From NCBI GenBank assembly GCA_034770075.1, contig CM068383.1, positions 37,963,222 to 38,027,221 of the forward strand: a stretch of DNA of 64,000 nucleotides, given 5' to 3'. The position numbers were made by a program, and so were the translations under genes. Shown here piece after piece: positions 33,342 to 45,666 of this stretch. Position 1 is the first letter of the stretch; each line of letters opens with the position of its first letter. The notes below the pieces were generated by a model. It worked only from the letters and a program-made list of their open reading frames with translations, was not told where the DNA came from and made no database searches. Origin of the DNA: Aralia elata (taxonomy: Eukaryota; Streptophyta; Magnoliopsida; Apiales; Araliaceae).

Positions 33342-35131
33342 TAGGATGCTGTGCAGTCAAAGGATATGGTGTCAGGTATCATTCTGATCAATGATATTAA
33401 TGCTTACGTATTATTCGATTCAGGTGCTACTTGTTCATTTATATCCAAAAAATTTGCTAGAAAATTAGAATTGCTTCAAGAAGAATTAGATTATCCTCTG
33501 AACATAGAAATTGCGAATAAGGAAGTGATTCATGTTAAGTTTATATGCAAGAATTGTCGTGTAGATATTAAGGGTCATGTGATGTCAGTGGACTTCATTT
33601 CGATTAAACTTGGGAAATTTGATGTTATCTTGGGAATGGATTGGTTGTTTAACCACGGCGCAGTAATTGATTGTCAAAAGAAGTGTGTAAACCTTATGAC
33701 TCCGAAGAAATCAAAGGTAGTATTTTATGGTAGCAAGTCGCCTAGACAAGCGAGTTGTCTGACGATGATGCAAGCTAAGAGGTTGTTAAGACAAGGATGT
33801 GTAGGATATTTAGCCTACATAGTTGATACTCAAAAGGTGGGTGTAAAGCTAGAGGAAATACCAGTAGTTAGAGAGTTTGTAGATGTGTTTCCTAATGATT
33901 TACCAGGACTTCCGCCGGATCGAAAAATTGAATTTGTGATCGATCTAGTACCAAGGACTGCCCCTATATCGGAGGCCCCGTACCGTATTGCTCCAGTGGA
34001 GATGAAGGAGTTGATGGTTCAACTGCAGGAGTTATTGGATAAGAAGTATATTCAGCCGAGCGTATCACCGTGGGGAGCGCCGGTGTTATTTGTCAAGAAG
34101 AAAGATGGATTGATGCGACTTTGCATCGATTATAGGGAGTTAAATAAGGTTACCATCAAGAATAAATACCCGTTGCCAAGGATTGATGATTTGTTCGATC
34201 AGTTAAAAGGAGCGAAGTACTTTTCAAAAATAGATTTGAGAAGTGGGTATCATCAGTTGAAGGTGAGGAAAGAAGATGTGCCGAAGACAGTGTTCAGAAC
34301 TCGGTATGGTCATTACGAGTTTCTAGTAATGTCATTTGGTTTAACTAATGCACCTACATCGTTTATAGACTTAATAAATAGGGTGTTTAAGCCATTTTTG
34401 GATAAAATTATGGTGGTGTTCATCGATGACATATTGGTTTATTCCAAAACCCAAGAAGAGCATATAGAACACTTGCGGGTAACGTTGGAGACATTAAGAA
34501 GAGAGAAGTTGTACACGAAATTTTCAAAATGCGAATTTTAGTTGGAGCGTGTGCAATTTCTCGGGCGTGTAATTGATAAGAAAAAAATTTCGGTAGATCC
34601 ATCAAAGTTAGAAGTTGTGATAAACTGGGTTCAGCCGAAAACACCATCGGAAGTGAGGAGTTTCTTAGGCTTGACAGGTTATTATATGATTTATTCAAGA
34701 TTTCTCCAAGATAGCCAATTCGTTGACGAACTTGACAAGAAAAAAAGTTAAGTTTGTTTGGACGGAGAAATGCGAAGAAAGTTTTCAAGAATTGAAGAAA
34801 AGGTTAAGTATGGCACCTGTGTTGTCTTTGCCGGATAATATGGGGAATTTTGTGGTGTATAGCGACGCATCGCACAAGGGACTAAGCTGTGTGCTTATGC
34901 AAAACGGCAAGGTTATTGTGTATGCATCGCGACAGTTAAAAGATTACGAAAAAGGGTATCCGACCCATGATTTGGAATTAGCTGCGGTAGTATTTGCTTT
35001 GAGGATTTGGAGGCACTATCTCTATGGGGAGAAATGTGAGATATACACGGACCATAAAAGTCTGAAGTATATTTTCACACAAAAGGATTTAAATATGCGT
35101 CAGAGGCGATGGTTGGAGTTGATCAAGGATT
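33342..35131 (+). pseudogene. Tekay D pol: protease, RT, RNase H
   Basis: A TAG at 33342-33344, where the protein sequence is otherwise continuous with gag, precedes the protease (VLFDSGATCSFISKKF, GMDWLFNHGA). RT follows with APYRIAPVEMKEL, RLCIDYRELNKVT, SKIDLRSGYHQL and the catalytic FIDD box (MVVFIDDILVYSK). A TAG at 34539-34541 replaces the Trp that Tekay G has in the same place. A frameshift near 34690 precedes RNase H (VVYSDASHKGLS, YTDHKSLKYIF). The frame ends at 35131 in LELIKD, where copia E inserted. Confidence 0.9.
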
Positions 35132-36085
35132 TGAAAGTAGTATGCACACAAGCCAATCATATTTGATATGATGTAGCATATACTTTGTAATCTTATTCAT
35201 TTATTAAAAGCATTTTCATTATCTACATGATGCTATGTTATTTAAAAAGTGATAAACCCATAGTTTTGAGTAATGCTTTTAGAATCATGATGGCGATCAT
35301 GCTAATGAGATCTAAATTCTAGATAGCTCACAAACTAAAATCGTTCCTAATCGTTGGATTGCTAAAAAGGGGATTAGTGAATCCGGATAGATTAGTACAT
35401 ACATTGCTTGCTCTTATGAAGAGGATGATTGATCTCATAATCATTTATGTGGAGACACTAAAGCAAGGATGTAGGTGCTTATTGGCGAATAAGTTCACTG
35501 AACGTGGCTCGCTAAGGAATACCTAATGGAGTTTTACTCGGTTGTCAATAGGAATTCCTCTAGTGATAGTAGTACAAGTGATCCTTAGACTTGAGACCAT
35601 CATAGTATCTTGTGTATGATGAGTTATACTTTGACATGTCCCTTAAGACCTTTAGGATATATTAAAGGGTATGATTGGATATAATAAGTTGTACATGGAG
35701 ATAGGTGAATGATCAACAAAGAATCTACCTCATCTAGTAAAAGATGTGAATGTCATATGTGATTCGATAAATGATAGCTCAGTAGTCCTTGGCCAAGGCA
35801 GAATGTAGAATAAATATTATTTAATTAAATGAATTAAATAGTTTAATTTATTTATTTAAATAAGATTAGAATTGTTCTAATTGATTTATTCACAACAGGT
35901 TTAATATGGAGAACCTAAATGGTCACACCGCAAAAGAAAAATATTTGTTTAAAAAGTAAATGGCATAATTGTAATAATAAGTTAAGTGTATTTAATTTAA
36001 TCTATGGAGATAGAATAAATTAAATAACTTAATATTTATTATTTAATATTTTGGAAATATTAAATATAAATTAATAAGAGGAGTC

Positions 36086-36131
<46 letters not shown>

Positions 36132-36146
36132 TACTATTACTATTAT
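36086..36146. repeat. (ATT)n microsatellite in copia E LTR
   Basis: About 13 ATT units then ATTACT variants. The same position in LTRs C2, F and H has much shorter runs, so the repeat expanded in this copy. Confidence 0.9.
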
Positions 36147-36293
36147 TTAATTCCTAATAAGGATTGTGAATTAATTAATAGAAGCATTCTTTAATGAATT
36201 CCTAATTAGATTAGGAGTTTAATTTAATTAAAGGAGGTTAATTAGAATAAAGACCCTAATCCTAAATAGTTTAGGGGAGGGTTTTCCTACATC

Positions 36294-36301
36294 TATAAAT
36301 A
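36294..36301 (+). promoter_or_regulatory. LTR TATA box, copia E
   Basis: TATAAATA in CTATAAATAAGAG, conserved in all four copia LTRs of the window. Transcription probably begins about 30 bp downstream, near 36325-36335. Confidence 0.55.
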
Positions 36302-36726
36302 AGAGAAGTCTTATCATAGATTAGGGTTACACACTCTTGCATAAGAATTGTGGAGAGTACTTACAATTTCTATAGAGATAGAAACTAGAGTTTTGCTAAC
36401 ACCCATCTTCTTGAACAAGTATTATACCTTGGTGGATCACCTATAGAGGTCAAACACTTGGGTGGCTAACGTTGATTAAAGGAAGGAATTTAATCGGTGG
36501 AATTCAAGGAGAACGCGAAGGAATTGGAGTTGAACTTGTACTTGAGGAAGCTAGAATTCTACAAGGGTATAATTCTTATTCTCCATCTCTTTCGTTTAAT
36601 TAATAATTATGCATAAAGAAAGATCATGGTGATGGTTTGTATGAAAAATTTTAAAATCTGATTTTATCGCGCTTCTGCTTTATTTATGTAATTTGATTGC
36701 ATGCTCGCGTTATACAAACCTAACAG

Positions 36727-36740
36727 TGGTATCAAGAGCC
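36727..36740 (+). other. Primer-binding site of copia E (initiator tRNA-Met)
   Basis: TGGTATCAAGAGCC begins two bases after the LTR end. It matches the complement of the plant initiator tRNA-Met 3' end (TGGTATCAGAGC) apart from one extra A. This is the usual minus-strand primer of Ty1/copia elements. Confidence 0.85.
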
Positions 36741-36889
36741 AAACTTTATGCGAATTATTAATTGTTTTGATTTAATATATGCATTGATATATGTTTAGAA
36801 CAATTTAATTGAGCATACTTATTTGTGTAAAATTATTTTATTTATTTATTTATTTTTTATTAAAAAAAAAACTTAAAGAAAAAAAAACG

Positions 36890-36985
36890 TTGGTTAAAGT
36901 CAACGGTCAAACGTTGACCGTTGACTGGTCAACTGATGACGTGGCACTGACTGGTCAACTGTTGACGTGGCGTTGACTGGTCAAC
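36890..36985. promoter_or_regulatory. TTGAC/GTCAA palindrome array (W-box-like) in copia E leader
   Basis: About a dozen TTGAC cores in both orientations lie in under 100 bp, including repeated GTTGACTGGTCAAC palindromes and two TGACGTGGC units. TTGAC[C/T] is the core bound by plant WRKY factors and TGACGT by TGA-type bZIPs. That the array works this way here is inferred. The same leader zone of copia F carries GC-rich palindromes instead (46448-46540). Confidence 0.45.
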
Positions 36986-37221
36986 CTTTAAAAATGAAAT
37001 AACTAATTTGGGGCTAGAAAGTTTCGAAACCTTGACCTATTGGTCATATGTTGAAAGCCTTACCACTACACCGGAATCACTTTTGATTATGAATCAGAAT
37101 GTTTAATATTTAAACTATATAATTCTGGGTTTAAAGTTTGACTTAAAGGCTTGTTTGATTATTTCTTTTAAAGGTTTATGATCAAGGGTTGACCTCATTT
37201 TTTTTTAATTTTTTTGTAAAT

Positions 37222-37450
37222 TAAAATAAAGAAGTTTATTTTGATTTGGAATTTGATTAAAAAATAAAGGAGTTTATTTTTATTCAAAATTAGATAAATT
37301 AAAAGAAAAGAGTTTATTTTGATTTGGAATAGGATTAAAAAAAAGAAGTTTATTTTAATTGAAATTGGATTTCATGATAACTAATTAGAGTTGGAATTGG
37401 ATTCCATGATTACTAATTGAAGTTGAAATTGGATTTTATATTAACTAATA
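37222..37450. repeat. Imperfect tandem repeat in copia E leader
   Basis: About five to six units of 38-46 bp built on 'gaagtttattttgatttggaa' and 'gaaattggatt', with decreasing similarity. A related but shorter stretch occurs inverted in copia F at about 46270-46400. Confidence 0.65.
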
Positions 37451-37974
37451 TTGTCCATTAAATGATATCAATGCATATATGGAATGGTTTTATTATTCAT
37501 GAGATGAATGTTATTTATTGATGCATATGGAGATATGTATGATAATAAATAGGGATTGATTATGGACTATTGACCAATGTGTGATTGGAATTATTTTAGA
37601 GGATGCTTGAATTAGTGGGTTTTATAAATGGGGTATGCGTACCTCGTCTTCTCTAGTTTTTCTTGATGTAAATTCTATCTTCCTCCTATGTACTTCCCCT
37701 CGACTACAGATCAAGGTTTCTATTTATTTTAAATAGTTTATGTAATAGGACTAGTTAGAATTATTTTAAAGAATTGGAAACAAAGGAGCAATGAGCGCTT
37801 GAAGACTAGTTTGTAATGTAGCCCGAGATTTAAATGTAATAGTTATATTTAAATTTAATTCTTGCACCCTAGGTTTGACCTTTTGGTTCACTTGGTGGCT
37901 CTAGTGAACCAAACTAGAATAAAAGTTCATAATCAATCCGGGTAGAATATAGTATTCTATATGTGCATGTTTAC

Positions 37975-38005
<31 letters not shown>

Positions 38006-38038
38006 CAACATGCTTCACATGTTAAATAATATGACGCG

Positions 38039-38043
<5 letters not shown>

Positions 38044-38105
<62 letters not shown>

Positions 38106-38106
38106 C
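38044..38106. repeat. (TA)n(TG)n microsatellite in copia E leader
   Basis: About 24 TA units then seven TG units, ending GCATGCGC. Same position as in copia A and F. Confidence 0.95.
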
Positions 38107-38749
38107 ATGCGCGCTAAACAAGATGGACAAATAATAACAAACCCCTAAAAGAAATCATATTAAGTCCTAAGCGTTCAAAGATATTTGGAATATCGAACGG
38201 TGCCTTTTAGCATGGTAAAGCGATAGAGTATTAAATATTTAATATGAGTTTGTTGTGCACACACAAGGCGAGTATTAAATATTTAAGATGTTGTTTTATC
38301 ACATTTGATGCTTATTAAGGAATTGAACATTACTGCATTGTTGTGCACACACAATGGCGGTCTTTTTCTCTTCATATATATGGAAGTGCTAGGTTGAACG
38401 TAACTTAGATTATTTTAGTTCGGATGTGCACACACTTGACCATTATAATCTAAGAGGCAAAATACAAGGAGTTACATAGTGATATAATTGACAATAGTTG
38501 TCTACCTATTTATTTATATATAGTTTGTTGTGCACACACAAGACTATATACATTTAAAATGAGATCCTTATTCTCACTAGCAAATCTTTAATTAGATTTG
38601 CCGAACTATATATTTAGGGTAATATAGTGTGATGAAAATAATGGGAGCTACCAATTTAAATAAAGACCTAATTTATTTTGGTAATTAATTAAGAAATGAA
38701 TGTATGCTAAAATATTGTTAAATTACAAATTCATTTACAGAATTTTACA

Positions 38750-39209
38750 ATGTGTAATTTACTATCACTACGGAGCATATTAGATGCTAATTAACTGGAC
38801 CGAATTACACGGACTGGTTAAGGAATCTGAGAATAGTTCTCAAGGCTGAAAAGCTATCTTATATATCCTTAATACGCCTATCCCTGCAATGGTTGCAGAT
38901 AATGCCTTTGAGGAAGAGATTGCTATTTTTAGAAAGTGGCAAGATGATGCACAGTTGGCTCAATGCATCATGCTCGCATCCATGAGTAACGAGCTTCAGC
39001 GTCAGCATAAAACTATGGATGCTCCTACTATGCTCCTGCACTTCAAGGAGTTGAATAGTGAGGAAAGTAGGACTACTAAATATAAGATATCTAAGGAGCT
39101 CTTCCAATATAGAATGACCAATGACACTGCAGTACAAACACATATCCTTAAAATGATCAGTTCGATTGAACAATTAGGACAACAGGATTTTGTCATGGAT
39201 GGAGAGTTG
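38750..39209 (+). pseudogene. Copia E gag fragment
   Basis: Start codon at 38750, then LSLRSILDAN as in the other copies, but TAA follows where Lys is expected and a small deletion breaks the frame. The best-preserved part is 38889-39209 (FRKWQDDAQLAQCIMLASMS, HILKMISSIEQLGQ, MDGEL). It ends at 39209 where copia F inserted; the last five bases AGTTG (39205-39209) are the predicted target duplication. Confidence 0.85.
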
Positions 39210-41026
39210 TGTTAGGTTTGTATATAACGCAAGCATGCAATCTAATTATACAAATAGAGCGAAAGCGTGATAAAACGGATTTTAAAATTTTAATACAAAC
39301 CATCACCATGATCTATCCTTGTGTTCAATTATTAATTAAACGAAAGAGAAAGAGAATAAGAATTTTACCCTCGTAGATCAAAGCTTCCTCGGGTACAAGT
39401 TCAACTCCTAGTCCTTCGTGTTCTCCTCGAATTCCACCGATGAGATTCCTTCCTTTGATCAACGTTAGCCACCTAAGTGTTTGGCCTTTAGAGGTAATCC
39501 ACCAAGGAAGAATAGGTATTCAAGAAGTTGGGTATTGGCAAAACCCTAGTTTCTATCTCTATAGAAATTGCAAGTACTCTCCACAATCTAATGCAAGAGT
39601 GTGTAACCCTAATCTATGATAAGACTCCTCTTATTTATAGATGTAGGAAAATCCTTCCCTAAACTATTTAGGATTAGGGTTTCTATTATAATTAAACTCC
39701 TTTAATTAATTATGCTTCTAATCCAATTAGGAATTCATGGGAGAGTACTTCTATTAATTAATTCTCAATCCCTATTAGGAATTAAATAATAGTAATAGTA
39801 ATAATAATAATAAGACTCCTCTTATTAATTTATATTTAATATTTTTAAAATATTAAATAATAAATATTAAGCTATTTAATTTATTCTATCTCCATAGATT
39901 AAATTAAATACACTTAACTTATTATTACAATTATGCCATTTACTTCTTAAATAAATATTTTTCTTTTGCGGTGTGACCCTTTAGGTTCTCCATATTAAAC
40001 CGGTTGTTAATAAATCAATTAGAACAATTCTAATCTTATTTAAATAAATAAATTAAACTATTTAATTTATTTAAATAAATAATATTTATTCTACAATAAG
40101 GGTAAGCCCCCTTAGCGATCAACGACTTTCCAGATAATATAAATTTGAACATTAATCACAAAGAAATTTTCAGTGAATAGTTACCGTACAATTCAATCCT
40201 TCTACCATACAATGTCCCAATTAAATATAAGATATGAATTTACTGTCAAGTCTTATTTTATTTAATTATATGTTTTTCGATTCCAAAATGCACAACTCTA
40301 AATAATGTAAATTAGAAACTCCTTTCTAATTTCATTCTGCCTTTGCCAAGGACTACTGAGTTGTCATTTATCGAATCACATAGGACATTCATATCTTTTA
40401 CTAGACGTGGTAGATTCTTTGTTGATCATTCACCTATCTTCATGCACAACTTATTATACCCAATCATACCCTTTGATATACCCCAAAGGTCTTAAGGGAC
40501 ATGTCAAAGTATAACTCATCATACACAAAATACTATGATGATCTCTAGTCTAAGGATCACTTGTACTACTATCACTAGAGGAAATCTATTGACAGGCGAG
40601 TAAAACTCCATTAGGTATTCCTTAGCGAGCCACATTTAGTGTACCTATTCTCCAATAAGCACCTACATACTTGCTTTAGTGTCTCCACACAAATGATTAT
40701 GAGATCAATCATCCTCTTCTTAAGAGAAAGCAACGTATGTACTAATCTATCCGGATTCACTAATCCCCTTTTTAGTAATCCAACAATTAGGAACGATTTT
40801 AGTTTGTGAGCTATCCAGAATTTAGATCTCATTAGCATGATCACCATCATAATTCTAAAAGCATTGCTCAAAACTATGGGTTTATCACATTTAATATAAT
40901 AGCACCATGTAGATAATATAAAATGCCTTTTAAGAAAATCAATTCTTTTATTAATAAATGAATAAGATTACAAAGTATATGCTGCATCATATCAAATATG
41001 ATTGGCTTGTGTGCATACTAGTTTCA
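39210..41026 (-). repeat. 3' LTR of copia F (1,817 bp)
   Basis: In the minus direction it begins TGAAACTAGTATGC at 41026 and ends ATACAAACCTAACA at 39210. TATA box TATAAATA at 39632-39639 (minus). It is in inverted orientation to the copia E LTR, with about 2.5 kb between them. Confidence 0.92.
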
Positions 41027-41037
41027 ATCTCCCACTT
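41027..41037 (-). other. Polypurine tract of copia F
   Basis: Minus-strand AAGTGGGAGAT directly before the LTR start. Identical in copia C2 at 27407-27417. Confidence 0.8.
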
Positions 41038-41139
41038 GCACTAAAGCCAATCGCCATTGTATCTAATACCCATCTTCTCTGAGTGACGATCAAACTGTTG
41101 TTGTGTTAAAACTTTAGTAAATGGATCTGCAATGTTGTC

Positions 41140-44100
41140 TTAAGAGTCCACACGCTCCAGGGTGACATCTCCTATTTCAATGATCTCTCTAATCAAATGA
41201 AACCGCCGCAACACGTATTTGGATTTCTGATGAGACCTGGGTTCCTTAGCCTCCGCAACTGCTCCATTGTTGTCACAGAATAAAGGTACAACTCCTCTAA
41301 TGCTAGGAACCATTCCAAGTTCAGTTATGAAGTTTTTCATCCAAACAGCTTCCTTTACAGCTTCACTTGCAGCTATGTACTCTGCCTCTGGCACTGAATC
41401 ATCAACTGTTTGCTGCTTAGAACTCTTCCAACTCACCACGCCACCGTTTAAGGTAAACACATACCCTGAAACGGATTTACTGTCATCTTGGTCCATTTGA
41501 AAACTTGAGTCTGTATAGCCCTCTAGTTTCAATTCAGACCCACCGTAGACAAGAAATACATCCTTAGTTCTTCTCAAGTACTTTAGGATGTTTTTCACTG
41601 CCTTCCAGTGCTCTTCTCCTGGATTCGACTGATATCTGCTCGTTACACTAAGTGCATGAGCGACATCTGGTCTAGTACATATCATACCGTACATGATAGA
41701 TCCTATTACGGAAGCATGAGGAATCTTACACATTCGGTCTCTCTCCTCAGGTGTCTTTGGGGCCTGTTTCTTGGAGAGATGTATTCCATGACTCATCGGC
41801 ATGAGACCTCTCTTGGAATCTTCCATGCTAAACTTCTTTAGCATCGAGTCAATGTACTTTCCTTAGGTCAAGCCCATCATCCTTTTAGATCTATCTCTAT
41901 AGATCTTTATCCCCAAAATATAGGATGCCTCACCCAAGTCCTTCATGGAGAAGTGTTTAGATAACCAAATTTTGACCGACTGTAGCATAAGAACATCATT
42001 CCCTATTAGTAACATATCATCAACATATAATACAAGGAATGATACAGCGCTCTCACTAACCTTCTTGTACACACATGGTTCATCCTCATTTTTGATAAAA
42101 TCAAACCTTTTGACTATCTCATCAAAACGGATGTTCCATCTTCGAGAAGCTTGCTTCAATCCATAAATGGATCGTTATAGCTTATAGACTTGGTTTGTTC
42201 CAACCATTGAAACAAAACCTTCTGGCTGTATCATATATACATTCTCCTCAAGCTCTCCATTGAGGAAGGCCATTTTCACATCCATTTGCCAAATCTCGTA
42301 GTCATAATAAGCTACAATTACAAGCAAAATCCGAATGGACTTGAGCATGGCTACTGGTGAGAAGGTTTCATCATAGTCAACTCCTTGTCTTTATTTGAAA
42401 CCTTTTGCAACCAGTCGGGCCTTATTGGTCTCTAACTTGCCGTCCGTTCTAGTCTTTCTCTTAAAGACCTATTTACACCCAATAGGCTTAATGCCCTCAA
42501 GTGGAGAAACCAAAGTCCATACTTGGTTTTCATACATGGAGTCCATCTCGGATTTCATGGGTTCTAGCCATTTCTCTGAGTCTTCATTACTCATAGCCTC
42601 TTCGTAAGTCAATGGATCATCATCATCTATGATGCGTACCTCATCATCATCCTCTATGATGAATCCATACCTTTAAGGGATCTTCGGTACTCTTCCAGAT
42701 TTACGAATAGGTAGTGGTACAATAGGTTCTTTTACTTGGTCAGGTACCTGACTTTGATCCGGAGTATTTTGTGGTTCTTGAACTTCTTCAAGATATATCT
42801 TACTCCCACTGACCCCTTCAGGGTTAAACTCCTTTTCCAAGAAGGCAGCGTGTTTCACTACAAATACCTTTTGATTAGTAGGATGATAGAAATAATATCC
42901 TAAACTTTCTTTAGGATATCCCACAAATCTACACTTGTCGGATCTAGTCTTCAGCTTATCATGCTCAAACCTTTTGACATAAGCTGGACAACCCCAAGTC
43001 TTAACATGCTTAAGACTAGGTTTCTTCCCTGTCCATATCTCATATGGGGTCTTTGGGAAGGATTTGGTAGGTACCTTGTTAAGCAGGTATGCAGCCGTTT
43101 TTAGGGCATAACCCTAGAAGGATACTGGAAGGTCAGTATAACTCATCATGGAACGAACCATGTCCAACAAGGTTCGATTTCTCCTTTCAGATACACCATT
43201 CAACTGTGGCGTCCCTGGTGGAGTCCATTGTGAGATTACACCATTTTCTTTGAGACAACTTAGAAACTCATTGGTCAAGTATTCACCTCCTCGATACGAT
43301 CGAAGAATCTTAATACTCTTACCAGTTTGCTTTGCTACTTCACTTCTGAATTCTTTGAACTTTTCAAACGCCTCAGATTTGTATTTCATTAAATACACAT
43401 ATCCAAATCTAGAATGATCATCAGTGAAAGTAATAAAATAAGAATACACTCCTAGTGCATTCATTGTCATAGGTCCACATACGTCTGTGTGTACCAACAC
43501 TAACAACTCTATAACTCTTTCTCCTTTTCCACTAAAAGGAGATTTAGTCATCTTACCCATGAGACAAGATTCACAAATTGGATATGATTCATAATCAAAT
43601 AGCTCTAAAAGCCCATCTTTATGCAACTTGGTTAATCTTGTTTCATTGATATGACCGAGTCTACAGTGCCACATAAAGATATAATTAACATCATCTCTTT
43701 TTCTTTTCTTAGTTTGTTCAATTTGAAGTGTATTTTCATGCAAGTCAAGTATGTAAAGTCCATTCAGTAGATTGCCAACACAATATAAAATATTTTTATT
43801 ATAAATAGAACAACTATTGTTCTTTATTATAATATCAAAACCATCCATATCTAATACAGAAATTAAAATAATGTTTCTAATGAGTGTCGGAACATAATAA
43901 CAATTATTTAAACTAATGAACTTGCCCGGAGGTAGTGCTAAACAATAAGTCCCTACAACTAATGCAGCAACCTTTGCTCCATTTTCCACTCGTAGGACGA
44001 CTTCATCCTTGTTCAGCTTTCTACTTCTACTTATTCCCTGCATATTATTACATATGTGAGAACTACAGCCGGTATCCAATACCCAAGTAGAATTTTGACT

Positions 44101-44971
44101 TTCAGAAAAATTAATTTCAATAATGAACAAACCTAGATCGGAAGTCAAAGCTTCTCCAAGCTTCTTTTGGTCCGCAAGATACTCCTTGCAGTTCCTCTTC
44201 CAGTGTCCTGGCTTATTGCAATGGTAGCAAATTCCTTTGCTATCTGGATCAGGTTTCTTTTTATCCTTTCTCTTCGCCTTGCCCTTAGCCTTCTTGTTTT
44301 TCTTCTTTTCGGAAGATACCTTGGGCCTCTTCCTTTTCTTAGAAGAATCATCCACTAGTACGACTTGGTTCTTGTTGGATGAGAAGACCTTCAACAGTTT
44401 TCAACATGTTAAGTAACTCAGGCAAGCTGACGTCCAACTTATTCATGTGAAAGTTCACAACAAATTATGAGAAGGTGTCCGGGAGTGACTGCAAGATCAA
44501 ATCTTGACTTAACACCCCATCCTTCATGAACCCAAGCTGTCCAAGTTGTTCAATCAGATTGATCATCTTAAGGACATGAGTCTCAACAGCAGTGCCCTCG
44601 GTCATACGAGATCGGAAGAGCTCCTTAGATATCTGATATCTAGCAGTCCTACTTTGCTCACCATACAACTCTTTGAGGTGCAACAATATAGTAGGAGCAT
44701 CCATAGTTTCATGCTGACGCTGAAGCTCGTTACTTATGGATGCGAGCATGATGCATTGAGCCAAGATTGCATCATCTTGCCACTTTCTAAAAGTAGCGAT
44801 CTCTTCCTCAGAGGCTGTTTCTGCAACATTTACAAGGACTGGCGAATTTAGGACATAAGAAATCTTTTCAGCAGTGAGAACAATTCTCAGATTCCTTAAC
44901 CAGTTAGTGTAATTCGGTCCGGTCAGTTTGTTAGCATCAAGTATGCTACGCAGTGATAGTGAGTTTGACAT
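41140..44971 (-). pseudogene. Copia F gag-pol polyprotein, degraded
   Basis: Gag starts at ATG 44971 (MSNSLSLRSILDANKL). I preferred it to the upstream ATG at 45010 because similarity to copia A and E begins there. A TAA at about 44465 and a 2-bp deletion near 44385 break gag. Then follow a CCHC knuckle (CYHCNKPGHWKRNC, about 44190-44230), protease (WVLDTGCSSHICNN), integrase zinc-finger and core (LVHTDVCGPM, ILRSYRGGEY, NGVSERRNRTL), RT (YVDDMLLIGND) and RNase H (YTDSSFQMDQDDSKSVSGY, LFCDNNGAVAEAKEPRS). Further stops lie near 43114, 42673, 42470, 42395, 42178 and 41863. The integrase box reads SYRGGEY where copia A has SDRGGEY, so a catalytic Asp is lost. RT and RNase H acidic residues remain. 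Confidence 0.9.
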
Positions 44972-45613
44972 TTTTAAATTCTGCATGTGAGATAGACAAC
45001 ATTTTAGCATACATTCATTTAATTAATTACCAAAATAAATTAGGTCTTTATTTTAAATTGGTATCTCCCACTATTTTCATCAAACTATATTACCCTCATT
45101 ATATAGTTCGACAAATCTAATTAAAGATTTGCTAGTGAGATTAAGGATCCCATTTTAAATGTATATAGCCTTGTGTGTGCGCAACAAATTATATATAAAT
45201 AAATAGGTAGACAACTATTGTCAATTACATCACTATGTAACTCCTTGTATTTTGCCTCTTAGATTATAATGGTCAAGTGTGTGCACATCCGAACTAAAAT
45301 AATCTAAGTTAAGTCCAACCTAGCACTTCCATATATGTGAAGAGAAAAAGACCACCCTTGTGTGTGCACAACAAAGCAGTAATGTTCAATTCCTTAATAA
45401 GCATCAAATGTGATAAAACAACATCTTAAATATAAATATTTAATACTCGCCTTGTGTGTGCACAACAAACTCATATTAAATATTTAATACTCTATTACTT
45501 TACCATGCTAGAAGGCGACGTTCGATATTCCTAATATCTTTGAACGCTTAGGACTTAATATTATTTCTTTGAGGGGTTTATTATTATTAGTCTCATCTTG
45601 TTTAGCGTGCATG

Positions 45614-45615
<2 letters not shown>

Positions 45616-45663
<48 letters not shown>
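45616..45663. repeat. (AT)n microsatellite in copia F leader
   Basis: About 23 AT units at the same leader position as in copia A and E. The TG part is reduced to the flanking GTGCATGC. Confidence 0.95.

Positions 45664-45666
<3 letters not shown>

Larger units (their letters stand above)
32509..35131 (+). mobile_element. Tekay-type Ty3/gypsy element D, gag to RNase H fragment
   Basis: A plus-strand internal fragment bounded on the left by Athila C and on the right by copia E. It contains the gag C-terminal half, zinc knuckles, protease, reverse transcriptase and RNase H in Tekay order. It is close to Tekay I and Tekay G in the shared RNase H region (YASRQLKDYEKGYPTHDLEL). No LTR of this copy is in the window. 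Confidence 0.9.
35132..36725 (+). repeat. 5' LTR of copia E (1,594 bp)
   Basis: Starts TGAAAGTAGTATGC and ends ATACAAACCTAACA. It is about 220 bp shorter than the C2 and F LTRs. Sequence between 'aaggcagaatg' and 'tagaataaat' near 35803-35808 is missing relative to C2, and the junction has AGAAT on both sides, suggesting a microhomology deletion. It contains TATAAATA at 36294-36301 and an ATT microsatellite at 36086-36146. Confidence 0.92.
36741..38749 (+). other. Leader (5' UTR) of copia E
   Basis: A 2-kb leader without coding frame. In order: an AT-rich stretch, an array of TTGAC/GTCAA palindromes (36890-36985), imperfect tandem repeats (37222-37450), TA and TA/TG microsatellites (37974-38000 and 38044-38106), and four copies of a GTTGTGCACACACAAGG motif (38250-38270, 38338-38358, 38421-38438, 38523-38541). 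The 3' half aligns with the leaders of copia A and F. Confidence 0.7.
35132..39209 (+). mobile_element. Ty1/copia element E, LTR to gag
   Basis: A plus-strand element with a 5' LTR (35132-36725), a primer-binding site for initiator tRNA-Met, a 2-kb leader and the first part of gag. It is cut at 39210 by the opposite-strand copia F. The insertion site is in RNase H of Tekay D; left flank GGATT at 35127-35131. Confidence 0.92.

Noticed and set aside
39210..41026. Copia F LTR considered as a solo LTR
   Set aside because: It is followed directly by a polypurine tract and 5 kb of gag-pol in the same orientation, so it is the 3' LTR of a longer element.
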